Program-made: the position numbers and the translations under genes
Origin: Phycisphaerales bacterium
GTDB taxonomy: Bacteria > Planctomycetota > Phycisphaerae > Phycisphaerales > UBA1924
Length of the DNA: 64,000 nt
Direction of reading: 5' to 3'
NCBI GenBank assembly: GCA_019744815.1
Contig: JAIEUA010000001.1
Location: forward strand, 1-64,000
Notes under the pieces: model-generated
What the model was told of the DNA's origin: nothing
The model's input: the letters and a program-made list of their open reading frames with translations, nothing else
Databases searched by the model: none
Part shown: piece by piece, positions 7,039 to 15,117 of the stretch
Numbering within the stretch: the stretch's first letter is position 1
Layout of the letters: every line of letters starts with the position of its first letter

Positions 7039-10000
7039 ATGCGTGAGCGCCGGACAACTCGAGGCGGGCTGCGCGTGCGTGCGAGAGCCGCGGCGTTGGC
7101 GCTCGCGCTGGCGTGCTCGGCGGCCTGCTCGGTGGCGGTGGCCCAGCAGTCGCCCGTCTATCCCGACGATTCGGTGCAGGCCCGCGAGTCGCTGATCCGC
7201 GTTGACGAGCTCCAGGCCGCCGGGAACCTGGCCGAGGCCGCCCGAGTCCTCCAGACGCTGCTCGACACCGAGGGCGACAAGGTTCTGGAGAGCGGGACCG
7301 ACGCCGACCTCTTCATCAGCGTGCGCGAGCGGGTGCACCGGCTGCTGCTCGCCAAGCCGGCGTTGCTGGAGCGTTACCGCACCAGCGAGGGCCCGCGGGC
7401 CGCGAAGCTGCTGGACGAGAACAAGCACGAGCAGGTGGAGGCGACGCGTCTGCTCACCCCCGCCGGCTTCGAGGCCGCGTTGCGGGTCGCCCAGTTGCAT
7501 CTGGAAGCGGGACGCTTCGAAGCGGCCCGGCTGACGCTGGAGCAGCTCGAGAAGCACCCGGAGCGCCGCGGGAAGCCCGGGGCCGACGCCGCCACGCTGG
7601 CGACCCGGGTGGCCCGGTTCATCGCGAGGCCGGAGGCGGTCGCGTGGGCGGACCGGTGGCGTCAGGAGAGCGCGGTGCCCGGGGGCGGGGCCAAGCCGCT
7701 GGAGATCCCGGCGGAGCTGCGCACGCCCTCGACCTCGCCGCAGACCGAGGGGAGCGCTCCGGACTGGGCCTCGCTGCCCGCCAAACCGTTGATCTCGACC
7801 GTGGTCGTCTCGCGTCCCAATCGCGAGACCGACGACGAACTCAGCGACGAGGACCCGATGGAGTTCGCGTCGCAGGGGATCGCTCGCCCGTGGATCCTGC
7901 CCGGCGTCAGCGGGGACACGGTGGTCGTCAACAACGCCACGCACATCACCGGGCTGGACCGCTTCACGCTGGCGCCGCTCTGGACGATCCGCCCGTCGGG
8001 TCGCGACGTGGCGCGGCAGTCCTCCACCCGCGGCAACCCGCCCCTCTCCCGGCTCGAGGACCCCGCGTGGGTGCACCTCTCCGGGCCGATCGGGCTGGCG
8101 GCGACCGGCTTTGTCACCGAGTCGGGGCGCGAGGGTGATCGTCGCCTGCACGCCTTTGAGGTCCGCAGCGGGCGGGTGCTCTGGTCGCTGGATCCCGCCG
8201 CGATCGACCGACGCCTCGAGGGCTACTCGGTCCGGGGCGAACCTTCCATCGTCGAGGGCACGGCGGTGATCCCGATGCGGCGCAACTCCTCGATCCGCCG
8301 CATCTCGGGCGTGCTGTTCGCGGGCCTGGACGCTTGGACCGGCGAGCTCCGCTGGATCCGCCCGGTCTGCTCGGTCGGCGTCTTGCCCTACAACCGCTCG
8401 CCGCATGTCGCCGAGCGCTGCGTCGCGGCTAACGGGATCGTCTACAAGTCCGACAGCCTTGGCGTCGTCTCAGCCCTTGAGGCGGCCAGCGGGCGGGTGG
8501 TCTGGATCCGTCGCATGCCGGTGCAGCCCGAGGCCCGTGCGATGGCGTCGATCTCGCAGCCGGGGTATCCCCAGGCCTGGGCGTCGACCAACGCGATCGT
8601 CGACGGCACGTCTCTCATCACCCTCGCGCCGGACTTCTCCGCGATCCTGCGGCTCTCGGCCCTCGATGGCTCGCTGCTGGGGCGCCGGGGCGTCGACGAC
8701 CTCGGCGAGGACGCGGCCCTGCCCTTGTACCTGCTGCGGGCCGGGGATCGGCTGATCGCGGTGGCGCAGGACCGCATGATCTCGCTGCGGCTCGCGGATT
8801 TCGAGCGCGACACCCCCAAGGTCAGCACGCTGATGCGCGACCCCGGGGTGGCCGGACGCATCAGCGTCGCGGGTTCGTCGCTCCTGGTCCCGCTCGAGAA
8901 CAAGGTTCTGGAGTTCAACGCCGCGGACCTGAAAGTGGCCGCGTCGCACGACCTGGCGGCGGCGGGCAACCTGATTGCGTTGTCCGACTCGCTCCTGGTC
9001 GCGGGCAGCGGCGAGGTGCACGCGTTCCTCAAGTGGGAGACCGCCGAGTCGATCCTGACCCAGCGGATGACCAAGTCACCCGACGACACCGGCCCGGCGT
9101 TGTCGATGGCGAACCTCGCGTTTCGTTCCGGTCGCTACACCCGCATCGCGCCCGCGATCGACCGCGTGCTGGAGATCCGCGACCGTTTGCCCGACGCGGC
9201 ACCCGTGCAGGCGGCGCGGCGTCGGTTGGTGGATTCCCTCCGCGCCATGCTGGCGTCGGGCAAGCAGCGATGGGACCCGGGCACCGACGCCCGCAGCGAC
9301 AAGGCCGAGAGCCCCCCGCTGCCGGTGCTGAACGAGTTGTCGCAGCGGTTCGCCCGGGCGGCCGAATCGCCGGCGGAGCTGGCGGAGCACGAGCTGGTCG
9401 CGGGCTGGCTGGGCGAGGCCAAGGCGGCACCGGGCGAGAGCCTCGAGGCCTACGCCCGGGTGCTCGCCGATGCGTCGCTCGCCGAATCGATGGTGCAGAA
9501 CGAGCTGGGTGTGCCCGTGTCGGCGTCGCAGATGGCGACCGAGCGGCTGCTGGCGCTGGTGCGTCGGGTCGGGCCGTCGGTGTACGAGCCGTTCGCGATG
9601 CAGGCGGCCCGCGAGCTCGAAGAGCTGGGGCCCGAGGCCAAGCCGATCGAGCTGCTCGCGCTCGCGACCCGCTTCCCGGCGTCGACGGCCGCGGCGGCGG
9701 CGTGGATCCGGGTGGCCGACGCGCACGCGAAGAGCAAGAACCCGGCGGCGGAGAGCCGCTGCCTGTCGCTGGCGCTGCGCGCCCTCGAGCACGCCCAGAG
9801 CCCGCGCACACCCCAGGCCGTGGCGGACGCCAAGTCGGTCGCATCGAGATTGATCGCGGCGCTGTCGGTCCAGAACCGCCTCTCCGAGGCGGCCCGCACC
9901 GCGGCGGCGTTCCCGTCGCGCTTCGCCGGCGCGACCGTCGAGCCGCCGGCGAAGAGGTCTGATCCCGCCCGCGGCCTGCAGGCCCGCCCGCAGCTCGGGC

Positions 10001-11409
10001 GTGAGCTCTCCGACGATGTCCGCTCGCTGGTGGGCTGGGTGATCGCGCCGGCGAAGATCACCGACAACCCCGGGCGTCCGACCGACCGGGCGGTGCTGGT
10101 GTCGCCCGGGCGCCGGCAGGTCGCGCTGTTCGCGACCTCGCTCACGGACTCGTCGGTGGAGCCGATGTGGACCCGCCGCTACGAGCAGCGCTCGCCCCGG
10201 GTGATCCGGATCGACGCCGACTCGACGTATCTCTACTGGCCCGCGGAGTCCCGGGCCGACCGGACCGGGGGCGTGATCGAGCGGGTGCGCAACGACGGGA
10301 GCAGCGCGTGGGTGAGCCGCGAGATCACCCAGCAGCTCGACGAGATCGAGGCCCGCGACGCGGAAGAATCCACGCCCTTCTCGACGCCGCTGGACGGATC
10401 GGTGAGCCCCGGCGATCTCCTGGTCGCGATGGACGACTCGACGCTGATCCTGCTGGAGCGGGTCGGTCGGGTGATCGCCATCGATCTGGCGGCGGGCAAG
10501 TCGATGTGGACGGCCCGCCTGCCCAAGACCCGGATCTACGACGCGGCGATCTGCGGCGGGACGCTGGTCATCGGCGGCGCGAGCACCGATCGCGACGCCG
10601 CGGTCGCGTTCCGCGGACGCAGCGCGTTCCTGCCCATGATCCTCGTGGCCCTCGACGCCAAGCGGGGCGGGGCGCTGCGCGACCTGCGCCCGGCCCTGGC
10701 CCGCGGGCTCAATCTGGCGGATGACAAGAACCTGGCCGCGGCGTTGGGCGAGTTCCAGCAGGTGCGCTGGCTGCGGACCATCTCCGCGGGCCGGGTGCTG
10801 ATGGGCATGCACAGCCGCGTGGTCGCGTTCGACGCGGCGGGCGAGAGCGTGCTGTGGAACTACGACAAGCCGATCGTCACCCGCTCGGTCGAGTGCTGGG
10901 TGCAGGGCGATCGGGCCTATGTGCTCAACGAGGACCGCGGGGTGGTCACCCTCAACCTGGGCGACGGCTCGGCCCCGCACGAACCCCTCGACGCCGGTGA
11001 ACGGCTGTCGAGCGACGGGCCCATCGCGGTGGCCCCGCTGCCCGACGGCGCGATTGGCTTCGTCGGCGGGCGCGGGCTGGCGGTCTTCTCGGCCAAGGGC
11101 GAACTGATCGGCCGCGACGCGAGCGTGCACGCGCGGGAGAACGGGAACCACTTCGCGGTGGGCGAGAACGTGGTGGCGATGGTGCCGGATCAATCACCCG
11201 AGCCCGACGGAACAGTGCAGATGGACCTGCGGGTGCTGGCGCTGCCGAGCGGGAAGCTGGTGTCGACCCGCTCGATCGCGCTGGGTCGCCCGCCCGGCAC
11301 GATGATCTCGCTAGACGGGCGTCTGCTCTTGACCGCGGGCGGCGTGACGCTGGTGCTCCCGCTGCCGACGGGTCGGGATTCGCTGGTGCCGACGCCAACG
11401 GCGCCGTGA
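7039..11409 (+). CDS. Giant secreted PQQ-type beta-propeller protein
   Basis: About 1456 residues from the ATG at 7039. An arginine-rich n-region followed by ALALALACSAACSVAVAQQ is a signal peptide. Residues about 35-230 are helical and TPR-like. From about 280 to 665 come PQQ/BamB-like blades (repeated 'G-x-V/L-x-A-x-D/E-x-x-T/S-G-x-x-x-W' such as GLDAWTGELRWIRPV and ALEAASGRVVWIRR). A second helical region covers about 690-990. A second propeller follows, about 994-1456 (AIDLAAGKSMWTARL, AFDAAGESVLWNYDK). It is probably periplasmic or surface, serving as a protein-binding scaffold; no PQQ-dehydrogenase catalytic residues were recognised. An upstream extension to 6955 is possible but lies in repeat DNA. 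Confidence 0.8.
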   Translation: MRERRTTRGGLRVRARAAALALALACSAACSVAVAQQSPVYPDDSVQARESLIRVDELQAAGNLAEAARVLQTLLDTEGDKVLESGTDADLFISVRERVHRLLLAKPALLERYRTSEGPRAAKLLDENKHEQVEATRLLTPAGFEAALRVAQLHLEAGRFEAARLTLEQLEKHPERRGKPGADAATLATRVARFIARPEAVAWADRWRQESAVPGGGAKPLEIPAELRTPSTSPQTEGSAPDWASLPAKPLISTVVVSRPNRETDDELSDEDPMEFASQGIARPWILPGVSGDTVVVNNATHITGLDRFTLAPLWTIRPSGRDVARQSSTRGNPPLSRLEDPAWVHLSGPIGLAATGFVTESGREGDRRLHAFEVRSGRVLWSLDPAAIDRRLEGYSVRGEPSIVEGTAVIPMRRNSSIRRISGVLFAGLDAWTGELRWIRPVCSVGVLPYNRSPHVAERCVAANGIVYKSDSLGVVSALEAASGRVVWIRRMPVQPEARAMASISQPGYPQAWASTNAIVDGTSLITLAPDFSAILRLSALDGSLLGRRGVDDLGEDAALPLYLLRAGDRLIAVAQDRMISLRLADFERDTPKVSTLMRDPGVAGRISVAGSSLLVPLENKVLEFNAADLKVAASHDLAAAGNLIALSDSLLVAGSGEVHAFLKWETAESILTQRMTKSPDDTGPALSMANLAFRSGRYTRIAPAIDRVLEIRDRLPDAAPVQAARRRLVDSLRAMLASGKQRWDPGTDARSDKAESPPLPVLNELSQRFARAAESPAELAEHELVAGWLGEAKAAPGESLEAYARVLADASLAESMVQNELGVPVSASQMATERLLALVRRVGPSVYEPFAMQAARELEELGPEAKPIELLALATRFPASTAAAAAWIRVADAHAKSKNPAAESRCLSLALRALEHAQSPRTPQAVADAKSVASRLIAALSVQNRLSEAARTAAAFPSRFAGATVEPPAKRSDPARGLQARPQLGRELSDDVRSLVGWVIAPAKITDNPGRPTDRAVLVSPGRRQVALFATSLTDSSVEPMWTRRYEQRSPRVIRIDADSTYLYWPAESRADRTGGVIERVRNDGSSAWVSREITQQLDEIEARDAEESTPFSTPLDGSVSPGDLLVAMDDSTLILLERVGRVIAIDLAAGKSMWTARLPKTRIYDAAICGGTLVIGGASTDRDAAVAFRGRSAFLPMILVALDAKRGGALRDLRPALARGLNLADDKNLAAALGEFQQVRWLRTISAGRVLMGMHSRVVAFDAAGESVLWNYDKPIVTRSVECWVQGDRAYVLNEDRGVVTLNLGDGSAPHEPLDAGERLSSDGPIAVAPLPDGAIGFVGGRGLAVFSAKGELIGRDASVHARENGNHFAVGENVVAMVPDQSPEPDGTVQMDLRVLALPSGKLVSTRSIALGRPPGTMISLDGRLLLTAGGVTLVLPLPTGRDSLVPTPTAP

Positions 11410-11533
11410 GCCGCAGCTCAACCTGTTGCAGGACGAGCCCTCCCGTGAGGTCGGGTGCCCATCCCAGAGGAACTGCGCTGGCGGCCGTGATGTGCGGACG
11501 ATGTGAACAGCCGCCATGGAGCCGCGGAAACAC

Positions 11534-11562
11534 GAACGCGGAGCTGCAGAAGCTCCGCGTTC
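11534..11562. terminator. Bidirectional hairpin between convergent genes
   Basis: A perfect 12-bp stem GAACGCGGAGCT / AGCTCCGCGTTC with a 5-base loop sits between two convergent genes (ends at 11409 and 11610). T-rich sequence follows weakly on both sides (GGTGGGTGCTTGTT on +, GTGTTTCC on -). Likely a shared terminator. Confidence 0.6.
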
Positions 11563-11609
11563 GGTGGGTGCTTGTTGAGAATGTGGAGGGTCTGGGAGGC
11601 GGGTCGGCC

Positions 11610-12956
11610 TTACGCCCGGACGAGTCGCTCGCCCATCTCGCCCGCGTGCTTCTTCATCGCGTTGCGGGTGTCGACGACCAGCTTGCTGTGCTTGGCGACG
11701 ACGCCGTAGTCGAACGCCGAGTGGTTGGTCGAGATCAGCACGCAGTCGTACTTGGCCAGATTCTCCGGCGTGAGATCGACCGAGTGCATGTCGAGGTTGT
11801 ACTTGCGGACCGGCTTGGTGTACTTGACGAAGGGGTCGCTGTAATCGACCTTGGCGCCCATGTCGAGCAGGAGCTCGATGAGTTCGTAGGTCGGGCTCTC
11901 GCGGGTGTCGGCGATGTCGGGCTTGTAGGCGAGGCCGAGCACGAGGACCTTGGCGCCCTTGGTGGCCTTGCTGTGGTTGTTGAGAGCCGCGGCGACCTTG
12001 TGCACCACGTAGTGGGGCATGGAGTTGTTCACTTCGCCGGCGATCTCGATGAAGCGAGCCGGGACCTTGAACTCCTTGGCCTTCCACGTCAGGTAGAACG
12101 GATCGATCGGGATGCAGTGCCCGCCCAAGCCGGGGCCGGGGTAGAAGGGCATGAAGCCGAAGGGCTTGGTGCTGGCGGCCTCGATGACCTCCCAGACGTT
12201 GATGCCCATGGCGTCCATGATGGTCTTGAGCTCGTTCACCAGCGCGATGTTCACGCAGCGGAAGACGTTTTCAAAGACCTTGCTAGCCTCGGCGACCTCG
12301 GCGCTGCTCACCGGCACCACCGTCTTGATCGGGCCGGTGTAGAGCTTGGTGGCCAGTTCGCCGGAGATCTTGTCCAGGCCGCCGACGAGCTTGGGGATGG
12401 TGGTCGTGCTGTGGCTCTTGCGGCCCGGGTCTTCGCGCTCGGGGCTGAAGGCGACGAAGGTGTTGTCGCCCAGCTTGAGAGTCACGCCCTTCTTGGCGGC
12501 GGCCTTGATCATCGCGGGAAGCATGTCCTCGCGGGTGGTGCCGGGGTAGGAGGTGGACTCGAGGACGACGAGCTGGCCCTCGCGGCTGTTCTCACCGATC
12601 ATGACGCCGGTGTTGACGACGTAGGAGAGATCGGGCTCGCCGTGCTGACCCAGGGGGGTCGGGACACAGACGATGATGGCGTCGGCCTTCTGCAGGGCCT
12701 TGGGGTCGGTGGTGGCATCGAAGCGCTTGCTGCCGACGAAGGGCTTGCACATTTCGGCGCCCAGGTGGGGGAGGTAGTTCTCACCCTTCTTGAGCAGAAC
12801 GGGCTTCTCGGGGTCGATGTCGAACCCCAGAACCGGGTAGCCGGCCTCGTGGAACGCCGCGAGGAGCGGAAGTCCGACGTAGCCCAGGCCGATGATGGCG
12901 ACGAGGGCCTGTTTGGACTCGATCTTGTTGCGAAGCTGCTCGGCGTGCGTACCCAT
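11610..12956 (-). CDS. Nucleotide-sugar 6-dehydrogenase (WbpA/TviB-like)
   Basis: A 448-residue UDP-sugar dehydrogenase. The N-terminal Rossmann fold has GLGYVG at 23-28; the central helix domain follows; the catalytic cysteine is C281 in GLGGHCIPIDP, the classical motif of this family, and the C-terminal domain contains VLVLGLAYKPDIADTRESP, typical of the UDP-binding domain. The enzyme oxidises C6 of a UDP-(N-acetyl)hexose to the uronate with 2 NAD+. The sequence around the active site (FYPGPGLGGHCIP) is closer to UDP-HexNAc dehydrogenases (WbpA/TviB) than to UDP-Glc dehydrogenase, but the substrate is inferred. Start taken at ATG 12956 just before MGTHAEQL; an upstream extension is unlikely. 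It is divergent from a glycosyltransferase, so it probably supplies a uronate for envelope polysaccharide. Confidence 0.93.
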   Translation of the reverse strand: MGTHAEQLRNKIESKQALVAIIGLGYVGLPLLAAFHEAGYPVLGFDIDPEKPVLLKKGENYLPHLGAEMCKPFVGSKRFDATTDPKALQKADAIIVCVPTPLGQHGEPDLSYVVNTGVMIGENSREGQLVVLESTSYPGTTREDMLPAMIKAAAKKGVTLKLGDNTFVAFSPEREDPGRKSHSTTTIPKLVGGLDKISGELATKLYTGPIKTVVPVSSAEVAEASKVFENVFRCVNIALVNELKTIMDAMGINVWEVIEAASTKPFGFMPFYPGPGLGGHCIPIDPFYLTWKAKEFKVPARFIEIAGEVNNSMPHYVVHKVAAALNNHSKATKGAKVLVLGLAYKPDIADTRESPTYELIELLLDMGAKVDYSDPFVKYTKPVRKYNLDMHSVDLTPENLAKYDCVLISTNHSAFDYGVVAKHSKLVVDTRNAMKKHAGEMGERLVRA

Positions 12957-13041
12957 GCCTGTTGATCTCCGGAAAACTGCTACGCCGCGGGTCAAGGAAG
13001 AGTGCGGCGGAAGGACCTTCCGGTCCGAAAAAACGGGCCGG

Positions 13042-13047
13042 ACTATA
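13042..13047 (-). promoter_or_regulatory. Possible -10 box (TATAGT) for the dehydrogenase
   Basis: TATAGT on the minus strand, 85 bp upstream of the nucleotide-sugar dehydrogenase start, in the divergent gap. No confident -35 seen. Confidence 0.3.
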
Positions 13048-13146
13048 GCGAAGCGTGCCCCTTCCACGGATGGAAAGGGCGGTTTCCGACTCGGTCTTCA
13101 TCGGCTCTTTGCGGGTGCCTGTTCGGCGTGAGTCGCTCGGTTCCAC

Positions 13147-13152
13147 TATCCT
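13147..13152 (+). promoter_or_regulatory. Possible -10 box (TATCCT), leaderless arrangement
   Basis: TATCCT ends 8 bases before the GTG at 13161. A start site 6-8 bases downstream of it would fall on or next to the start codon, implying a leaderless mRNA; no Shine-Dalgarno sequence is present. Confidence 0.35.
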
Positions 13153-13160
13153 GTCCGCCC

Positions 13161-14429
13161 GTGAAATCTGAACCGGCCGTGCCGGACGCGCAACTTCGGA
13201 TCACTGTCTGCGAGCCGGCGCTCGCCCGGTATCGCTTGCCGACGTGGCAGGAGCTTTCGCGGCGACCGGGTCTCAAGTTTCACCTGGAGTACGCGTCGGA
13301 CGGGCATGTGCCCAACGTGGAGCCGGTGGGGATCGATGCCCATTTCACACCGGCGAAGGTGGTGCTGAAGAGGCCGCCCTTGTTCTGGAACCCCGGCTCG
13401 CTGGCGACGCTGGACCGCGTGCCGGCGGACGCGATCGTGTTCAACTGGAACGTGCGGGTGCTGAGTTTGCCCCTGGCGATCCGCAAGGCGCGAAAGAAGA
13501 ACTGCGGCGTGGTGCTGTTCGGGCACGGGTTCTCGAAGAACGAAACGGCGTTTCGACGTGGGCTGCGGAACTGGGTTGGCCGCAAGGCCGACTGCGTGCT
13601 GGTGTATTCCGAGTCGGCGCGGCAGGACTTGATCAAGGATGGCTTTGAGCCGCAGCGGGTGTTTGTGGCTCCCAATAGCGTCGATCAGACGGAGATCCAG
13701 GCAGCCCGAGCGGATTGGTTGTCGCGGCCGGGGGACTTGGAGGCGTTCCGTCGCGAGAACGGGCTCGCGGACGGCGAGAAGCGCGGCCCGGTGCTGATCT
13801 TCGTGGCTCGTCTCGATCCCTTGCGTCGGCTGGACATGTTGCTCGAGGCGATGCCGACGATCGGGAAGGCCCATCCCGGTGTGCAACTGGTGATCATCGG
13901 CGGTGGCAGCGAGCTCGAGCCGCTGAAGCAGCAGGCGACGCGGCTTGGTTTGAACTGCGAGGCGGGCGGCACCAGCGGTGCCAAGGTCCGCTTCCTCGGC
14001 GCGGTCTACGGCGAGCCCAACATCGCGCCGTGGTTCCTCTCCAGCGATCTGATGGTCTTCCCGAGCCACATGGGCCTGAGCGCCCTGCACGCGATGGGCT
14101 ACGGCGTGCCGGTCATCACCTGCAACAACGCCAGCAAGCACGGGCCGGAGTTTGACGTGATCCGGGATGTGTTCGCGGCCGCATCAACGAGCCCCACGCG
14201 CGAGCGTGGGGCCGCGGACGCTTCCAAAGCCCCGAATGGCGCGACGTTCCGCGACGAGGACACGCAGGACCTCGCCGCCAAGGTCATCGACCTGCTCAAC
14301 GACCGCGCCCGCCTGCAGCAACTCGCCGCCAGCGCCCACCACACCGCCGCAGTGCAGTACAGCATCCCGAAGATGGTGGATGGGTTCGAAGCCGCGTTGC
14401 GATTCGCGGCGGCGCGGCGGGGGAAGTGA
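13161..14429 (+). CDS. GT4-type glycosyltransferase
   Basis: About 422 residues, GT-B fold. The C-terminal Rossmann half has VLIFVARLDPLRRLDMLLEAM, the usual nucleotide-sugar-binding strand of GT4 enzymes, followed by LVIIGGGSELEPLK and the donor-binding segment MGLSALHAMGYGVPVI, in which the usual second Glu of the E-x7-E motif is His, as in a known subset of GT4 proteins. It probably transfers a sugar in envelope polysaccharide assembly, matching the divergent nucleotide-sugar dehydrogenase. Start GTG 13161 is chosen because homology-like sequence (ITVCEPALARYRLPTW) begins shortly after and a -10-like box precedes it. Residues about 342-352 (STSPTRERGA) are an in-frame palindromic repeat insertion. 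Confidence 0.88.
   Translation: MKSEPAVPDAQLRITVCEPALARYRLPTWQELSRRPGLKFHLEYASDGHVPNVEPVGIDAHFTPAKVVLKRPPLFWNPGSLATLDRVPADAIVFNWNVRVLSLPLAIRKARKKNCGVVLFGHGFSKNETAFRRGLRNWVGRKADCVLVYSESARQDLIKDGFEPQRVFVAPNSVDQTEIQAARADWLSRPGDLEAFRRENGLADGEKRGPVLIFVARLDPLRRLDMLLEAMPTIGKAHPGVQLVIIGGGSELEPLKQQATRLGLNCEAGGTSGAKVRFLGAVYGEPNIAPWFLSSDLMVFPSHMGLSALHAMGYGVPVITCNNASKHGPEFDVIRDVFAAASTSPTRERGAADASKAPNGATFRDEDTQDLAAKVIDLLNDRARLQQLAASAHHTAAVQYSIPKMVDGFEAALRFAAARRGK
14183..14216. repeat. Palindromic repeat family B inside the GT4 coding sequence
   Basis: CCCCACGC-GCGA-GCGTGGGG is an 8-bp stem with a 4-base loop, preceded by ATCAACGAG. It is translated in frame as S-T-S-P-T-R-E-R-G-A within a loop of the glycosyltransferase. 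Sister copies are intergenic at 3569-3596 and 59030-59064. Confidence 0.85.
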
Positions 14430-14444
14430 GCGCGGCGGCCAGAC

Positions 14445-14590
14445 GGGGGGGCGGGGCCTTCCAGGCCCCGGCGCTACCACCAGTAGGACCGGCTTCCAGC
14501 CGGTCCGGCGTGTGTCCAAGGAGAATGCAAGCGGCACAGAAGTCGAAGTCTTCGCCGACCGGCCGGAGGCCGGTCCCACTGGTGCTTGGG
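14445..14590. repeat. Cluster of palindromic repeats, families C and D
   Basis: Between the GT4 gene and gatC. A family C copy (GGGGCCTTCCAGGCCCC, 14445-14474), a family D copy (GGACCGGCTTCCAGCCGGTCC, 14484-14510) and a second D copy (GACCGGCCGGAGGCCGGTC, 14557-14577) followed by CCACTGGTGCTTGGG. The C-D-D arrangement recurs in mirror form at 44959-45104. Confidence 0.85.
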
Positions 14591-14610
14591 GTGTCGCTTA
14601 CAGTCCCACG

Positions 14611-14931
14611 ATGTCCGCCGACGCCGAGAAAACACTGTCCGCCGAGTACGTCCGCAAGGTCGCCGCGTTGTCGCGGCTCGCGTTGACCGATGCCCAAGTC
14701 GAGCAGTACCGCGGGCAGTTGTCGGGTGTGCTTGGGTATGTCCAGCGGCTCCGCGAGTTGAATCTCGACGGCGTCGAGCCGCTGGCCAACGTCGGCGGCG
14801 AGACGAACCGGTTGGACGACGATGTGCCGGGGCCGACATTGAGCAACGAGGCGCTGATGAAGATCGCGCCGGAGAGCATGCCGCCGTTTGTGAAAGTGCC
14901 GAAGGTCTTTGGGGATGGGGGTGGGGCGTGA
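14611..14931 (+). CDS. gatC: Asp-tRNA(Asn)/Glu-tRNA(Gln) amidotransferase subunit C
   Basis: A 106-residue GatC, the small subunit that wraps around and stabilises GatA in the GatCAB transamidosome, which makes Gln-tRNA(Gln) and/or Asn-tRNA(Asn) by the indirect route. The family pattern V-x-K-V-A-x-L-S/A-R-L-x-L (YVRKVAALSRLALTDAQ, residues 13-29), the 'L-x-x-V-L-x-Y-V-x-x-L-x-x-L-N/D' helix (LSGVLGYVQRLRELNLDGVEP) and the C-terminal proline-rich tail PPFVKVPKVF are present; length is normal. Start ATG 14611. gatA follows 186 bp downstream with family A repeat in between; gatB is not in the window. Confidence 0.93.
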   Translation: MSADAEKTLSAEYVRKVAALSRLALTDAQVEQYRGQLSGVLGYVQRLRELNLDGVEPLANVGGETNRLDDDVPGPTLSNEALMKIAPESMPPFVKVPKVFGDGGGA

Positions 14932-14937
14932 GGGGAT

Positions 14938-15115
14938 GGGAGAGAACGCGGAGAGGCGGAGTGAGCGGAGTGGCGCGAAGAAGAGAGATTGCAAAGAGCA
15001 CATGGCAAAGAGCAGATGGCACAGTCGGTCACGGTTGCAACGAATTGAACCCCTTTTTCCCCTCCGCGATTCTCCGCAAACTCCGCTGCTCCGCGTTCTC
15101 TCTGATCTGACGAAC
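14938..15115. repeat. Repeat family A copy between gatC and gatA
   Basis: GAGAACGCGGAGAGGCGGAG at the left and CTCCGCGATTCTCCGCAAAC at the right form inverted arms around a unique-looking middle (AAGAGCACATGGCAAAGAGC). It separates two genes whose products form one complex. Confidence 0.7.
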
Positions 15116-15117
15116 TC

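Noticed and set aside
9076..11193. Long antisense frame in the propeller gene.
   Set aside because: No conserved motif; the sense strand has clear blades and a signal peptide.
14938..15115. The repeat between gatC and gatA as a CRISPR-like array.
   Set aside because: Units are not of equal length or evenly spaced, and no cas gene is present.
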